Positions 8,464-16,284 of a DNA stretch of 41,754 bases are shown piece by piece; position 1 is the first letter of the stretch; the number at the start of each line of letters is the position of its first letter. Source of the DNA: CAYQOX01 sp964419335 (lineage in GTDB: Bacteria > Hinthialibacterota > Hinthialibacteria > Hinthialibacterales > Hinthialibacteraceae); NCBI GenBank assembly GCA_964419335.1, contig CAYQOX010000039.1:1-41754 (forward strand), read 5' to 3'. The notes under the pieces were generated by a model. That model was not told where the DNA came from, searched no databases, and was given only the letters and a program-made list of their open reading frames with translations. Position numbers and translations under genes: made by a program.

Positions 8464-9873
8464 ATGCATTCTCTTAGCCTCTTGTCATGTCTGATCATGA
8501 CGTTTCCCTTCACCCAATTTGGCTTTATCTCCAATTGGTTCGAGCCTTCCATGGCACCCAAATATGTAGATATAACCTTCTGGGATTTTGAAGAAGAACA
8601 AAAACGGGGGATACGCGCTCTTTTTTATACGCTTCCTTTAGAACAAGAAAATCAATTCGTTGATTTGCGGCTTCATCAAAAAATGCTGCCTTATATAGAT
8701 GCCATGTGCCAGGAAGTCATTTCTCTCGAGTCATTTGATGATACGATGCGCCTGAGAGAGGTGGAAAATGTTCTCACAGTATTAGTAAAGGATTGGAAAC
8801 AAAAAGGCCAAATCGATCCTGACGATTTCTTTTCTTCCTTACCCGAAATCGATATCGATATGATTATCTTTATGGAACGCACTCTCTATGAGCCTATCTG
8901 GAAGAAAGATAAGAAATACTTAGTAATCGGTGTGAATCTAGGGGTGTTCGAAATGGATCTTGGCCAGCCTATCTTTATGAAACGTCTCACGCTGGAATAT
9001 CCTTGGTACGGCGAGCGCGCCGCTTATGAAAAAATCGAGATGCAGGCTATGTTGGACGTCGCCAATCGCATGGGTGAGAAGGTTTATGCTATTGCTCAGA
9101 TGATCAATGACCATCATCAAGAGGAACTCAAAGCCCAACGTGAAGCAGAACTTGCAGCCCAGCGTGAGCGCATCCAAAACCTCCTCGCTGAAAATAAAGA
9201 ATATCAACAACTGCTTCGGGATGCGAAGAATATCCTCCAAAAGTACGAAGAACCCCAACCTATCCTCCAACTCTTACGCGAGAATGCCTTTCAGTTAGAG
9301 AGTCTATTAAATATCTCTATTCACGATTTGTCCGATGAACAGATTGAGCAACGTCGAACCCACGCTTCAGAAATGAAAGAACAAATAAACCAATTAGAAA
9401 ACTGGCTTACCGAGCAAGAACGCTTGCGCGAACAAAGAGAACTTGAAACCCCGCCCACAACTCAACCTTTTCAAGAACAACCACCGTCAGAGATAGAGCC
9501 CCTGCAACCCAGCCCCCTGGATTCCACCCTTGAGCCTCAACCACGGGTCCCGGAACTCGATACGCCCCCCGATAATATTTTTGATCGTCGATGGTTGCTG
9601 CCTGGTTCTGATACGCAAATCAACCGGAATTCACCTTCAAAGCGTAATTTACCCGCAGCACAATCAAGAAAAATTTCGTTTTCACAAATTACAGTTTCGC
9701 AGCAACCGGCTCAAAGTCAGAATCTCACAACCGCGTTTTCTCCCTCCTCCCCATCATCGCAAAGAGTGAAACTCCCTACATGGTTGAGAAGACTCAATAC
9801 CTCCCGCTTAGGCCAAAAAAGCTCGGTGAGCGGTGAGGAGTCGCAGCAAAAAAATCGCCAAGATCCTCAATAG
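8464..9873 (+). CDS. Unknown exported or membrane-anchored coiled-coil protein
   Basis: The function is not recognised. The 469-residue product starts with a short hydrophobic stretch (res. 3-24) that could be a signal peptide or anchor. A globular acidic/aromatic part (~30-205) follows, then a long coiled coil rich in Glu, Gln, Arg and Ala (~215-330). The tail (~330-469) is Pro/Gln/Ser-rich, low-complexity and basic. An AAGGCG ribosome site precedes the ATG at 8464. It lies 90 bases upstream of the TMTC-like gene on the same strand, so the two may be co-transcribed, but nothing in the sequence proves a shared role. A structural or scaffold function would suit the coiled coil; this is only inference. 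Confidence 0.55.
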   Translation: MHSLSLLSCLIMTFPFTQFGFISNWFEPSMAPKYVDITFWDFEEEQKRGIRALFYTLPLEQENQFVDLRLHQKMLPYIDAMCQEVISLESFDDTMRLREVENVLTVLVKDWKQKGQIDPDDFFSSLPEIDIDMIIFMERTLYEPIWKKDKKYLVIGVNLGVFEMDLGQPIFMKRLTLEYPWYGERAAYEKIEMQAMLDVANRMGEKVYAIAQMINDHHQEELKAQREAELAAQRERIQNLLAENKEYQQLLRDAKNILQKYEEPQPILQLLRENAFQLESLLNISIHDLSDEQIEQRRTHASEMKEQINQLENWLTEQERLREQRELETPPTTQPFQEQPPSEIEPLQPSPLDSTLEPQPRVPELDTPPDNIFDRRWLLPGSDTQINRNSPSKRNLPAAQSRKISFSQITVSQQPAQSQNLTTAFSPSSPSSQRVKLPTWLRRLNTSRLGQKSSVSGEESQQKNRQDPQ

Positions 9874-9963
9874 GGGATCGTAGGAGTCTCCCATTCAAGC
9901 AGAGATCAGATAGGATATAAATGACGATTTTTGTTTTATTAGAAGACTTAGGGTAGGGAACTC

Positions 9964-11886
9964 ATGCGGCGTTCGATTGTCCCCTATGGACTATTGATGA
10001 TCATACCGGTAATTGTTTATGCTCCTGCGATTCCAGGCGATTTTGTATATGATGATGTGGCTCTTACGGTTGTAGAAAATCCCGCTTTAACCGGAGAAGC
10101 CACCTGGCTCGAGGTGCTTCAGTGGGATCGTCCCCTGCGGGAGTTTACCTATGCGTTGGATCACTGTCTTTGGGGGCTTAACCCCGTAGGCTACCATCTC
10201 CAAAACCTGGTTTGGCATTTGGCATGTGGTTTTTTACTTTTACACTTCCTGCGCTTTGTTGGGTTTTCTTTTTGGTCATCCTATACGGTGGTCTTTCTCT
10301 TTTTGCTCCATCCCATCAATAGTGAATCGGTGGCTTGGATCTCGGGACGCAAGGAACTGCTCTGTCTCTTCTTTGAAATATTAACCTGCTATTTGTTTCT
10401 CCTTTTTCTCCAACAACAACAATCCCAGGGCGCTTATACGAAACTTTTTGTATTGCTTTCTCTCGTCTCGGCCATCTGTGCCTATTTATCAAAGCAAGTT
10501 GCGGTCGTCTTACCTTTTCTCCTCGTGCTTTCCGCATGGCTCTATAGGCGGGACCATCTTTTTCGCGACTACAAATCCATGCTCTTTGCATGGCTGCCCC
10601 ATCTTTTATTACTTTTTATCATCCTCTTTTCTCGTTATAACCTCTTAGAAGAATTGAACCTAGTCGGTGTGCGTAGAACCTTTTACGATCCCGCTGCACG
10701 CGATGTGTCCTACACTTTTCTTTCTGCGGTTTTAACTCCGCTCGCCATTTTCTTTCGTTTCGTCACTCTTTGCCTCTTCCCTCTCGATTTGACCGTCGAG
10801 CGCGCTTTCGAGCCTGTCCAGACTTTTGCCGATCCTCGTTGGATCGGCGGTGTTTTCACCTTTCTTGTCATTGGTTTTGTTGTGATCAGATATCATAAAC
10901 AGCAACCTTTCCTTCTATTTGGTTTACTCTGGTTTTTTCTTACTTGGCTTCCAGTCTCAGGTGCGCTTCCCGTCGGGTATTTGCTCGCCGATCGCTATCT
11001 CTATATTCCTTGTGTGGGATATTCGATTGCCCTGGTATCTTTAGGAAATTGGATCATAAACAAGTGGGGGCATAAACGTTCTCATCTCTCTCTTTACTTA
11101 TGCGTGCTGCTCGCTCTCTTCTATTCCATTCGTTCCTTTGATAGGAGTTGGGATTGGCGGGATGAAATAACCTTATGGGAATCCGCGATTGAATCGCGCC
11201 CAAACTACGCCAAGGCGTATGTCGCCTTGGGCGATAGTTATTCGCGTGAAGGAATGTATGAGAAAGCTTACTCGGCTTGGCAAAGAGCCCTGGAGTTAGA
11301 ACCTGATCTCCCACAAGTGTGGGTGAACATGGCCAATGCCGAAAAACGCCAAGACCACTTTGAAAAAGCAGAAGAATATTACAAGAAAGCCCTGGATTTA
11401 TTTCCTGAATATGGGCTCGCTCATTTCAATCTTGCTTTGCTCTATGATCGACAAGAAAAATTTCAGCAGGCCATTGAGCATTTACACTTAGCCGTCAAGC
11501 ACATTTATGGACGGCGAAATGAAAATCGCCGCCGGGGATTGGCTCATTATCATCTCGCCCGTATCTATCACAAAATGGGACAACCCTCCAACGCAGCCAT
11601 GCACCTCAAGCGCGCAGAAAAGTTGGCTTCCCAATTCGCTCCAATTTATGTTCTTAAGGGGTTCTTGGCTTCTGAGGGAAGCCCCCAAGCGCGTGACAAT
11701 TTCGCTCAAGCGATTCGTCTTGATCCCACGTATGCAGAGGCTTATTTCAATCTTGGCGTGTGGGAATGGTTTTATGGTTCCCCAGAACGGGCTGAGAATC
11801 TTTGGGAAAAAGCTAGTCATCTGGATGAATCTTTACAATCACGGATCCATGAAATTAAAGAGGCCCGTCCGTCTCAAAGCAATTGA
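9964..11886 (+). CDS. TMTC-like membrane protein: GT-C glycosyltransferase-type region plus TPR repeats
   Basis: Residues 1-~400 contain about ten membrane helices. The first loop carries GDFVYDD (res. ~23-29), the acidic motif typical of GT-C enzymes using lipid-linked sugars. Further landmarks are 'ISGRKE', 'YLSKQ' and 'LADRYLYIPCVGY', which match the TMTC / DUF1736 group of transmembrane-and-TPR proteins. From residue ~415 there are about six tetratricopeptide repeats (AKAYVALGDSYSREGMYEKA is the first), which would lie on the non-cytoplasmic side. In animals TMTC proteins are O-mannosyltransferases; in bacteria their substrates are mostly untested. A ribosome-site-like TAGGG precedes the ATG. 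The last 13 bases overlap the end of the convergent receiver-domain gene. Confidence 0.75.
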   Translation: MRRSIVPYGLLMIIPVIVYAPAIPGDFVYDDVALTVVENPALTGEATWLEVLQWDRPLREFTYALDHCLWGLNPVGYHLQNLVWHLACGFLLLHFLRFVGFSFWSSYTVVFLFLLHPINSESVAWISGRKELLCLFFEILTCYLFLLFLQQQQSQGAYTKLFVLLSLVSAICAYLSKQVAVVLPFLLVLSAWLYRRDHLFRDYKSMLFAWLPHLLLLFIILFSRYNLLEELNLVGVRRTFYDPAARDVSYTFLSAVLTPLAIFFRFVTLCLFPLDLTVERAFEPVQTFADPRWIGGVFTFLVIGFVVIRYHKQQPFLLFGLLWFFLTWLPVSGALPVGYLLADRYLYIPCVGYSIALVSLGNWIINKWGHKRSHLSLYLCVLLALFYSIRSFDRSWDWRDEITLWESAIESRPNYAKAYVALGDSYSREGMYEKAYSAWQRALELEPDLPQVWVNMANAEKRQDHFEKAEEYYKKALDLFPEYGLAHFNLALLYDRQEKFQQAIEHLHLAVKHIYGRRNENRRRGLAHYHLARIYHKMGQPSNAAMHLKRAEKLASQFAPIYVLKGFLASEGSPQARDNFAQAIRLDPTYAEAYFNLGVWEWFYGSPERAENLWEKASHLDESLQSRIHEIKEARPSQSN

Positions 11887-12257
11887 TATTTTTTCAAAAT
11901 ATTCGTGATCCGGTGATGATCAACCGGTTTGATTGTGAAATCATCAAAACCGACTTGCCTACATTGTTCTTGGCTGCATTGATCGGTATTGGCTGTAATC
12001 GCGACAAGGGGGGTATGCTGATTAGGGCCTTTATGGTTTCGAAGGTGACTCGCCACCTCGATACCGCTTATGTCAGGTAAATGAAGATCCAATAAAATCA
12101 ACTGGAAAGAAAACTTTTCGCAGAAGTCGAGTGCTTCCTTCCCGGTTTGGCTGCTTTGAGGAATCACCCCCCGTTTTTGCAATAAACGTACAGCCAAAAG
12201 TTGGTTCACAGGATCGTCTTCGACCACCAGCACGTGATATTCCTTATTTTTGTTCAT
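11874..12257 (-). CDS. Stand-alone response-regulator receiver domain
   Basis: The 127 residues form a single REC domain with no output domain. The acidic pocket Glu13-Asp14-Asp15, the phospho-acceptor Asp57 in LILLDLHLPD, Thr88 (VAITA) and Lys110 (IKP) are all present, so it should be phosphorylatable. The Pro-Val-Asn-Gln after the acidic residues resembles receiver domains of hybrid histidine kinases. It would pass a signal through protein contacts, as CheY or Spo0F do. No histidine kinase is in the window. The start has no strong ribosome site. It follows glycyl-tRNA synthetase on the same strand but is separated by a terminator, and its 3' end overlaps the TMTC-like gene by 13 bases. Confidence 0.85.
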   Translation of the reverse strand: MNKNKEYHVLVVEDDPVNQLLAVRLLQKRGVIPQSSQTGKEALDFCEKFSFQLILLDLHLPDISGIEVASHLRNHKGPNQHTPLVAITANTDQCSQEQCRQVGFDDFTIKPVDHHRITNILKKYQLL

Positions 12258-12277
12258 GAAATCCAGTATTCAATATA

Positions 12278-12310
12278 AAAGAGATGCCCCATGATGAAAA
12301 GCATCTCTTT
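12278..12310 (-). terminator. Rho-independent terminator after glycyl-tRNA synthetase
   Basis: On the minus strand a 10-base stem pairs GCATCTCTTT at 12301-12310 with AAAGAGATGC at 12278-12287 around a 13-base loop. In the minus-strand sense the distal arm ends in a short T-rich run. It lies between the two genes and could fire on both strands. Confidence 0.65.
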
Positions 12311-12332
12311 CAAAGTTCCATATGTGCTTTTC

Positions 12333-13691
12333 CTAATACATTTCTCTTAATTGATCGGCTACCGCCTGATGAATTTGATCAATTGAAACGCGAATTTGTT
12401 CCATGGAATCACGGTTCCGTATGGTCACTTGTTGATCTTCCAGCGAATCATAATCGACCGTAATACACAACGGGGTCCCTACTTCGTCTTGCCGACGGTA
12501 GCGTTTTCCGATATTCCCGGTTTCATCATACTGGGTACGATAAGGCCCGCGGAGATCGAGTTCTATCTTTCGTGCCATTTCTGCTAAGGCAGGCTTCTTG
12601 AAAAGGGGAAAGACGGCCACGGTGGTGGGGGCCACTTTCGGAGAAAGACGTAATACCAGACGTTCTTCCATCTCACCCTTATCGTTGGGGGCTTGGTCAA
12701 TGTCATAGGCATCGGTCAACAAGGTCAATACTGTGCGATCGACTCCCGCTGAGGTTTCGATCACCCAGGGAATATATTTCTCCCCCGTCGCCTCATCACG
12801 ATAGGCCAAATCCTTCTTAGAAAATTCCATATGACGCCGCAGATCATAATCGGTACGGTTGGCAATTCCCTCGAGTTCGTTCCAACCCATGGTAAATTTA
12901 AATTCAATGTCATAGCAATCCTTGGCGTAGTGGGCGAGTTCATCAGGCTCATGTTGGCGCAGGCGCAAATTCTCCTCTTTCACCCCCATCGAAATGTACC
13001 ATTTCATTCGCTCTTCGAGCCAATATTTGAACCACTTATCCCCCTCCTCAGGATGAACAAAGAATTCCATCTCCATTTGTTCAAATTCACGTTGGCGGAA
13101 GATGAACGACTTGGTCGTGATCTCGTTCCGGAACGCTTTTCCGATTTGGGCGATGCCAAATGGCACCCGCTGACGTGTAACGGTTTGAACATTTCTGAAG
13201 TTGGGGAAGATCGTCTGGCAGGTTTCAGGTCGTAAATAAGTTATATTGTTGGCGTCTTGAATCGGTCCCCAATGCAGTTTGAACATCAAGTTGAAATCTC
13301 GGGGGTCGGTGAGTTCTCCCCCGCATTCTTTGGGTGATTTGCTGGGCTTTTGCGGGCAGCGCTCTTCGTCCAATTTGTCGGCCCGAAAGCGGCATCCGCA
13401 GGTTTTGCAATCCACCAAGGGATCATGAAATCCTTCTACGTGGCCAGAAGCTTCCCACACGCGCGGATGGGTCGTCACCGCCCCATCCATGCCTGTAACG
13501 TTTTCATGCGAGGTGACCACATTTTGCCACCAAAGTTGTTTCACATTATTTTTTAATTCCACCCCCAGAGGGCCATAGTCCCACGATGCGGCGAAACCAC
13601 CATATATTTCGCTGGAAGGAAAAACGAATCCTCTCCGCTTACAAAGGGATACAATGTCATTCAGTGTAAAATTGCGCGGGGTTTCGTTCAT
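12333..13691 (-). CDS. glyQS: Glycine--tRNA ligase, single-chain (alpha2) type
   Basis: The 452-residue product charges tRNA-Gly with glycine in the cytosol. It is the eukaryote/archaea-like homodimeric class II form rather than the bacterial alpha2-beta2 (GlyQ + GlyS) form. Family landmarks are GFVFPSSEIYGG, 'SWDYGPLGVELKNN', the Cys-containing insert 'CKTCGCRFRAD', motif 2 'KAFRNEITTK' and 'FEQMEMEFF'. The C-terminal ~100 residues form the anticodon-binding fold ('PTTVAVFPLFKK'). Length is normal for this type. The ATG at 13691 has AGG ten bases upstream. A promoter-like pair lies at 13726-13753 and a terminator follows, so the gene is probably monocistronic. Confidence 0.96.
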   Translation of the reverse strand: MNETPRNFTLNDIVSLCKRRGFVFPSSEIYGGFAASWDYGPLGVELKNNVKQLWWQNVVTSHENVTGMDGAVTTHPRVWEASGHVEGFHDPLVDCKTCGCRFRADKLDEERCPQKPSKSPKECGGELTDPRDFNLMFKLHWGPIQDANNITYLRPETCQTIFPNFRNVQTVTRQRVPFGIAQIGKAFRNEITTKSFIFRQREFEQMEMEFFVHPEEGDKWFKYWLEERMKWYISMGVKEENLRLRQHEPDELAHYAKDCYDIEFKFTMGWNELEGIANRTDYDLRRHMEFSKKDLAYRDEATGEKYIPWVIETSAGVDRTVLTLLTDAYDIDQAPNDKGEMEERLVLRLSPKVAPTTVAVFPLFKKPALAEMARKIELDLRGPYRTQYDETGNIGKRYRRQDEVGTPLCITVDYDSLEDQQVTIRNRDSMEQIRVSIDQIHQAVADQLREMY

Positions 13692-13725
13692 GAAATGTAC
13701 CTGCTTTCTTCTCGTTCTATTTTGT

Positions 13726-13753
13726 ATTATTCTATGAATACGATTATCGGCAA
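13726..13753 (-). promoter_or_regulatory. Putative promoter of glycyl-tRNA synthetase
   Basis: Read on the minus strand, TTGCCG (complement of 13748-13753) is followed after 16 bases by AATAAT (complement of 13726-13731), about 35 bases before the start codon. No T-box-like leader is visible in this short leader. Confidence 0.35.
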
Positions 13754-13973
13754 GGAAATAAAAATGATGTAATGATTAAAAAAAACTTTGGATTTTTTTA
13801 CCCTAAGCCGATATAGTACTATAAGGAATTTTTATAAATGACCCATTTTTTGAATCACTTGCTTTAACACCGAAAGTTTTTCGGTTTGAATGAGTTTCGT
13901 CAAGACCTGGCTTTCGACCCAATGAATATTTTTTGTCTATTTTGCCCATAGAAGAGAAAATCGAGGGATTTGT

Positions 13974-14303
13974 ATGGAAGAGACCAGATTGCGTAAGGAG
14001 TTGGAAGAACTTTTTGGTGAAGAGATGGTGAAATTGGCTTTGTTGCAAGAAGTCTTAGCTCGTCGTACCATCACCAAAGACCCTATACGCATTCGTAAAT
14101 TGCTGGAACAATTTCGGCACCTTAAAACCTTAGAGCAGCAAAAAAAATTCGTCCAGGATTTTGACAAAGAGACCAGCCGGGCTTTTATTTGTGCCATGCT
14201 TTGTGGTTCGGCATCTCAAGCCGTACTCGATCTGGCGACCCGGGCCCTCGATGATAAACGCCATCATCGATCGGTTTTAGGCGGCAAGATTATTCAAAAA
14301 TAA
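13974..14303 (+). CDS. Small unknown helical protein
   Basis: No family was recognised. The 109 residues are predicted mostly helical and charged, starting METTR/MEETRLRKELEELFGEE. They include two Cys in 'FICAMLCGSA' and end in a basic tail, with no signal peptide or clear membrane span. A GAGGG ribosome site precedes the ATG by six bases, which supports it as a real gene. It is 22 bases upstream of the PilZ gene on the same strand, so the two likely form an operon and may share a c-di-GMP-related context; that link is inference. Confidence 0.6.
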   Translation: MEETRLRKELEELFGEEMVKLALLQEVLARRTITKDPIRIRKLLEQFRHLKTLEQQKKFVQDFDKETSRAFICAMLCGSASQAVLDLATRALDDKRHHRSVLGGKIIQK

Positions 14304-14325
14304 TAAAAAAGGAAATTGATCATCC

Positions 14326-14766
14326 ATGTTTTGGAGCAAAAAATCTCCTGCGAAAGCCAACAAGGTCAAGCGTGATTCATCCTTAATCAAACCATCTCCC
14401 CGGCGCGAAGTGCAACGCGAGAAACGCATCGAGTTGAAAGTCCCCTGTTATATTCTCGTGGAAGATGAGGATTTTCTGCTGCAAACCACCACGATCAATA
14501 TTAGCCGCACCGGTCTGTTGGTTCGCGCCCTCGACCCTATTAAAACCGGGAAAGAAATTAAATGCCTCCTCTCCTCCAAGACCAATTTAACCAAACCTCT
14601 CGTCCAAGCCAGCAAGTATGTCATGAAAGGCAAAATCGTTCGTGTCGAAAAAGATGAGTTGATCTATAAAATCGCTATCCAAATCACTTTGGGGCGGGTT
14701 GATCCGTCCGCTTTTTTGGAAGGAGCGAACTTCGCAAAACATTGGTGGACGCGCCATTGGCAATGA
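14326..14766 (+). CDS. PilZ-domain protein (probable cyclic-di-GMP binder)
   Basis: After a basic ~25-residue N-terminus, the protein has RREVQREKR, matching the RxxxR half of the PilZ ligand site. It is followed by TTINISRTGLLVRA, matching the (D/N)xSxxG half. The following beta-strands run to residue ~130. PilZ domains bind cyclic-di-GMP and change motility, adhesion or exopolysaccharide output. No other domain is fused, so it would act as an adaptor. An AAGGAAA site lies upstream. The C-terminus ends in a Trp/His-rich 'HWWTRHWQ'. No diguanylate cyclase is in the window. Confidence 0.8.
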   Translation: MFWSKKSPAKANKVKRDSSLIKPSPRREVQREKRIELKVPCYILVEDEDFLLQTTTINISRTGLLVRALDPIKTGKEIKCLLSSKTNLTKPLVQASKYVMKGKIVRVEKDELIYKIAIQITLGRVDPSAFLEGANFAKHWWTRHWQ

Positions 14767-14878
14767 ATCGTGGTAGGGCGAAATTTCTAAAAAAATCATG
14801 AATCTTCCCTTGATATTTCACGTTAAGTGTTGAAACTAAACAAAATAAATTCTCTACGATTGAGGTACGAAAAAGTTT

Positions 14879-15235
14879 ATGAACGAAATGAATCAGGAAA
14901 AACAAAGGACTCGTTTTTTTCGCGAGGCCACACCTTACTTCGATGACTTTGAGCTGGTTGTTTCTCAATTGTTGGGTAAAGAGAAAATTCATGGACAATA
15001 CGTTTCAATTACGGTGGAAATGCTTCGCGGGATCTATGATCAACTCGCCGATTGCCATTCGATTTTGGGAAAAACCGAAAAATTGGTGGAAGAAGCACGG
15101 GCCCGCAATGAGTCTTCCGAGGAAATAGAAAAATTGGTTTTGATTTGCCGTGATCTCCAAAATTTGCAGACCAATCTGGCCAATACCATCATGAACTACA
15201 TCAACAAAGTGGTCGACGAAGTATTTCCACGGTAG
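14879..15235 (+). CDS. Small unknown alpha-helical protein
   Basis: The 118 residues are soluble, without Cys motifs or membrane spans, and mostly amphipathic helix in heptad-like spacing from residue ~40 to the end (ITVEMLRGIYDQL, then EEIEKLVLICRDLQNLQ). A helical bundle or coiled-coil adaptor is the likely shape. No family was recognised. It lies 112 bases after the PilZ gene on the same strand and is followed by a weak terminator, so it closes this small gene group. ATG at 14879 is chosen; MNEMNQ gives a second possible Met three residues in. Confidence 0.6.
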   Translation: MNEMNQEKQRTRFFREATPYFDDFELVVSQLLGKEKIHGQYVSITVEMLRGIYDQLADCHSILGKTEKLVEEARARNESSEEIEKLVLICRDLQNLQTNLANTIMNYINKVVDEVFPR

Positions 15236-15241
15236 TTTCTT

Positions 15242-15273
15242 GAATTTTTTTTCGAAAATTCTTCGTTTTTTTT
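15242..15273 (+). terminator. Weak AT-rich terminator before the nuo operon
   Basis: GAATTTT (15242-15248) pairs with AAAATTC (15255-15261), followed shortly by a run of eight T residues (15266-15273). The stem has little GC, so efficiency is uncertain. Confidence 0.4.
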
Positions 15274-15576
15274 CTATCTATCAAAGTAATAGTAGTCGTT
15301 TATGTTATCACGGATTTACTGTTGCTATAACTTGAATTTTTTAAAGTAATAATCGCTCGTTTTCACTATGATTTTATTGCCATATAGCTAGATGGATATA
15401 GATCAAAGTTGGTTAAATAGTATACCTATATTTCATTTTTGTTAAGAATCACAATTCTTACATGCCCTTGAAAGCTTATGTTGGGGGTGCTAGCCTTCTA
15501 AAAAGCCTAGCGCGGGGTGTGCTGGGCTAAAAATTTGCGTAGCTCTCCGTTCAAGGAGTACAGCAAGGAATCACCC
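15274..15576 (+). promoter_or_regulatory. Leader and control region of the nuo operon
   Basis: This 300-base non-coding stretch precedes nuoA. It contains an imperfect direct repeat exactly 60 bases apart (AAAGTAATA at 15283-15291 and 15343-15351, each followed by a TCGTTT). It also contains a 7+7 inverted repeat TAAGAAT/ATTCTTA with a 4-base spacer at 15443-15460, and a hairpin GCTAG...CTAGC at 15489-15511 near the gene. The inverted repeat looks like an operator. No convincing -35/-10 pair was found. The ribosome site of nuoA is AAGGAA at 15565-15570. Confidence 0.4.
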
Positions 15577-16026
15577 ATGTCCGACTTAACCATGCCGGTT
15601 CAATTTGCTGCCATTCTGATTTTTGTTTTGGCGGCTATTGCGTTTGTTGTTATTCCACTCGTTTTACAGCGATTTATCACTCCTAAAAATCCCTACCCTG
15701 AAAAACTCGGCGGTTATGAGTGTGGGGAACAGCCAATCGGTTCGCCCTGGATTCGTTTTAACATCCGATATTATATCATCGCCATTCTCTTCTTAATTTT
15801 TGATGTGGAAGTCATTTTCATCATCCCTTGGGCCGTGGTCTACCGTGAATTATTAGCCCGTCCCGATGTGGGGATGTTGGTTTTCTTCGAAATGTTTGTT
15901 TTTCTTCTTGTTTTGGGAGTTGGTTTGATTTATTGCTGGGCGAAGGGTCATTTGGAATGGGTTTTGCCTGATAAAAAACCAAAAGAACGAACTCATCCAC
16001 CGCTCGTCGAATCTTCAAGCAAGTGA
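15577..16026 (+). CDS. nuoA: NADH-quinone oxidoreductase subunit A
   Basis: NuoA is a small membrane subunit of complex I, lining the quinone-site side of the membrane arm. The 149 residues show three membrane helices. The cytoplasmic loop between the first and second contains the family signature YECGEQPIGSPWIRFNIRYY with the conserved Cys, and the second helix has the invariant FDVEVIF. The ATG at 15577 is chosen over one 60 bases upstream because AAGGAA lies six bases before it and the family begins near here. The C-terminal ~20 residues are a polar extension. It is the first gene of the operon. Confidence 0.95.
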   Translation: MSDLTMPVQFAAILIFVLAAIAFVVIPLVLQRFITPKNPYPEKLGGYECGEQPIGSPWIRFNIRYYIIAILFLIFDVEVIFIIPWAVVYRELLARPDVGMLVFFEMFVFLLVLGVGLIYCWAKGHLEWVLPDKKPKERTHPPLVESSSK

Positions 16027-16040
16027 AGAGGTTTTCTGTC

Positions 16041-16181
16041 ATGGAAAAACAAATTGAGGGACTCACTCAATCAGTATCCTTTTCTTCGCTCTTTGAAATT
16101 CTTCTTTTTATTGGAATTATTTGTGGTATCGGATTTTTTCTATGGTCAAAAGGCCGTTTCTCCATCTTGCACAAGCGCTAA
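16041..16181 (+). CDS. Small single-span membrane protein inside the nuo operon
   Basis: The 46-codon frame starts 14 bases after nuoA. AGAGG at 16027-16031 sits nine bases before its ATG. The product begins MEKQIEGLTQ, has one strong hydrophobic helix (res. ~17-35, LFEILLFIGIICGIGFFLW) and ends in a basic tail (SKGRFSILHKR). That suggests an N-out/C-in single-pass inner-membrane protein by the positive-inside rule. No complex I core subunit has this size or sequence. Its placement suggests an accessory or assembly role for complex I, but that is inference from position only. Normal complex I operons have nuoB directly after nuoA. Confidence 0.6.
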   Translation: MEKQIEGLTQSVSFSSLFEILLFIGIICGIGFFLWSKGRFSILHKR

Positions 16182-16194
16182 GGGAGCGTTTTTT
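16173..16194 (+). terminator. Terminator-like or attenuator hairpin between the small ORF and nuoB
   Basis: AAGCGCT (16173-16179) can pair with AGCGTTT (16185-16191), with one G-U pair and loop AAGGG, followed by T residues up to 16194. It overlaps the stop codon of the small membrane ORF and precedes a 90-base gap before nuoB. Confidence 0.4.
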
Positions 16195-16284
16195 CCTTCC
16201 TTGTGTAATAAGATCGATTAGAATATGAAAATATAGAGATCATTGAATATCAGGCGATATCCCTGAGGGAAGGAGCATGTTACC

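Noticed and set aside
12333..13753. T-box leader before glycyl-tRNA synthetase
   Set aside because: The leader between the promoter-like pair and the start codon is only ~35 bases and lacks the T-box sequence.
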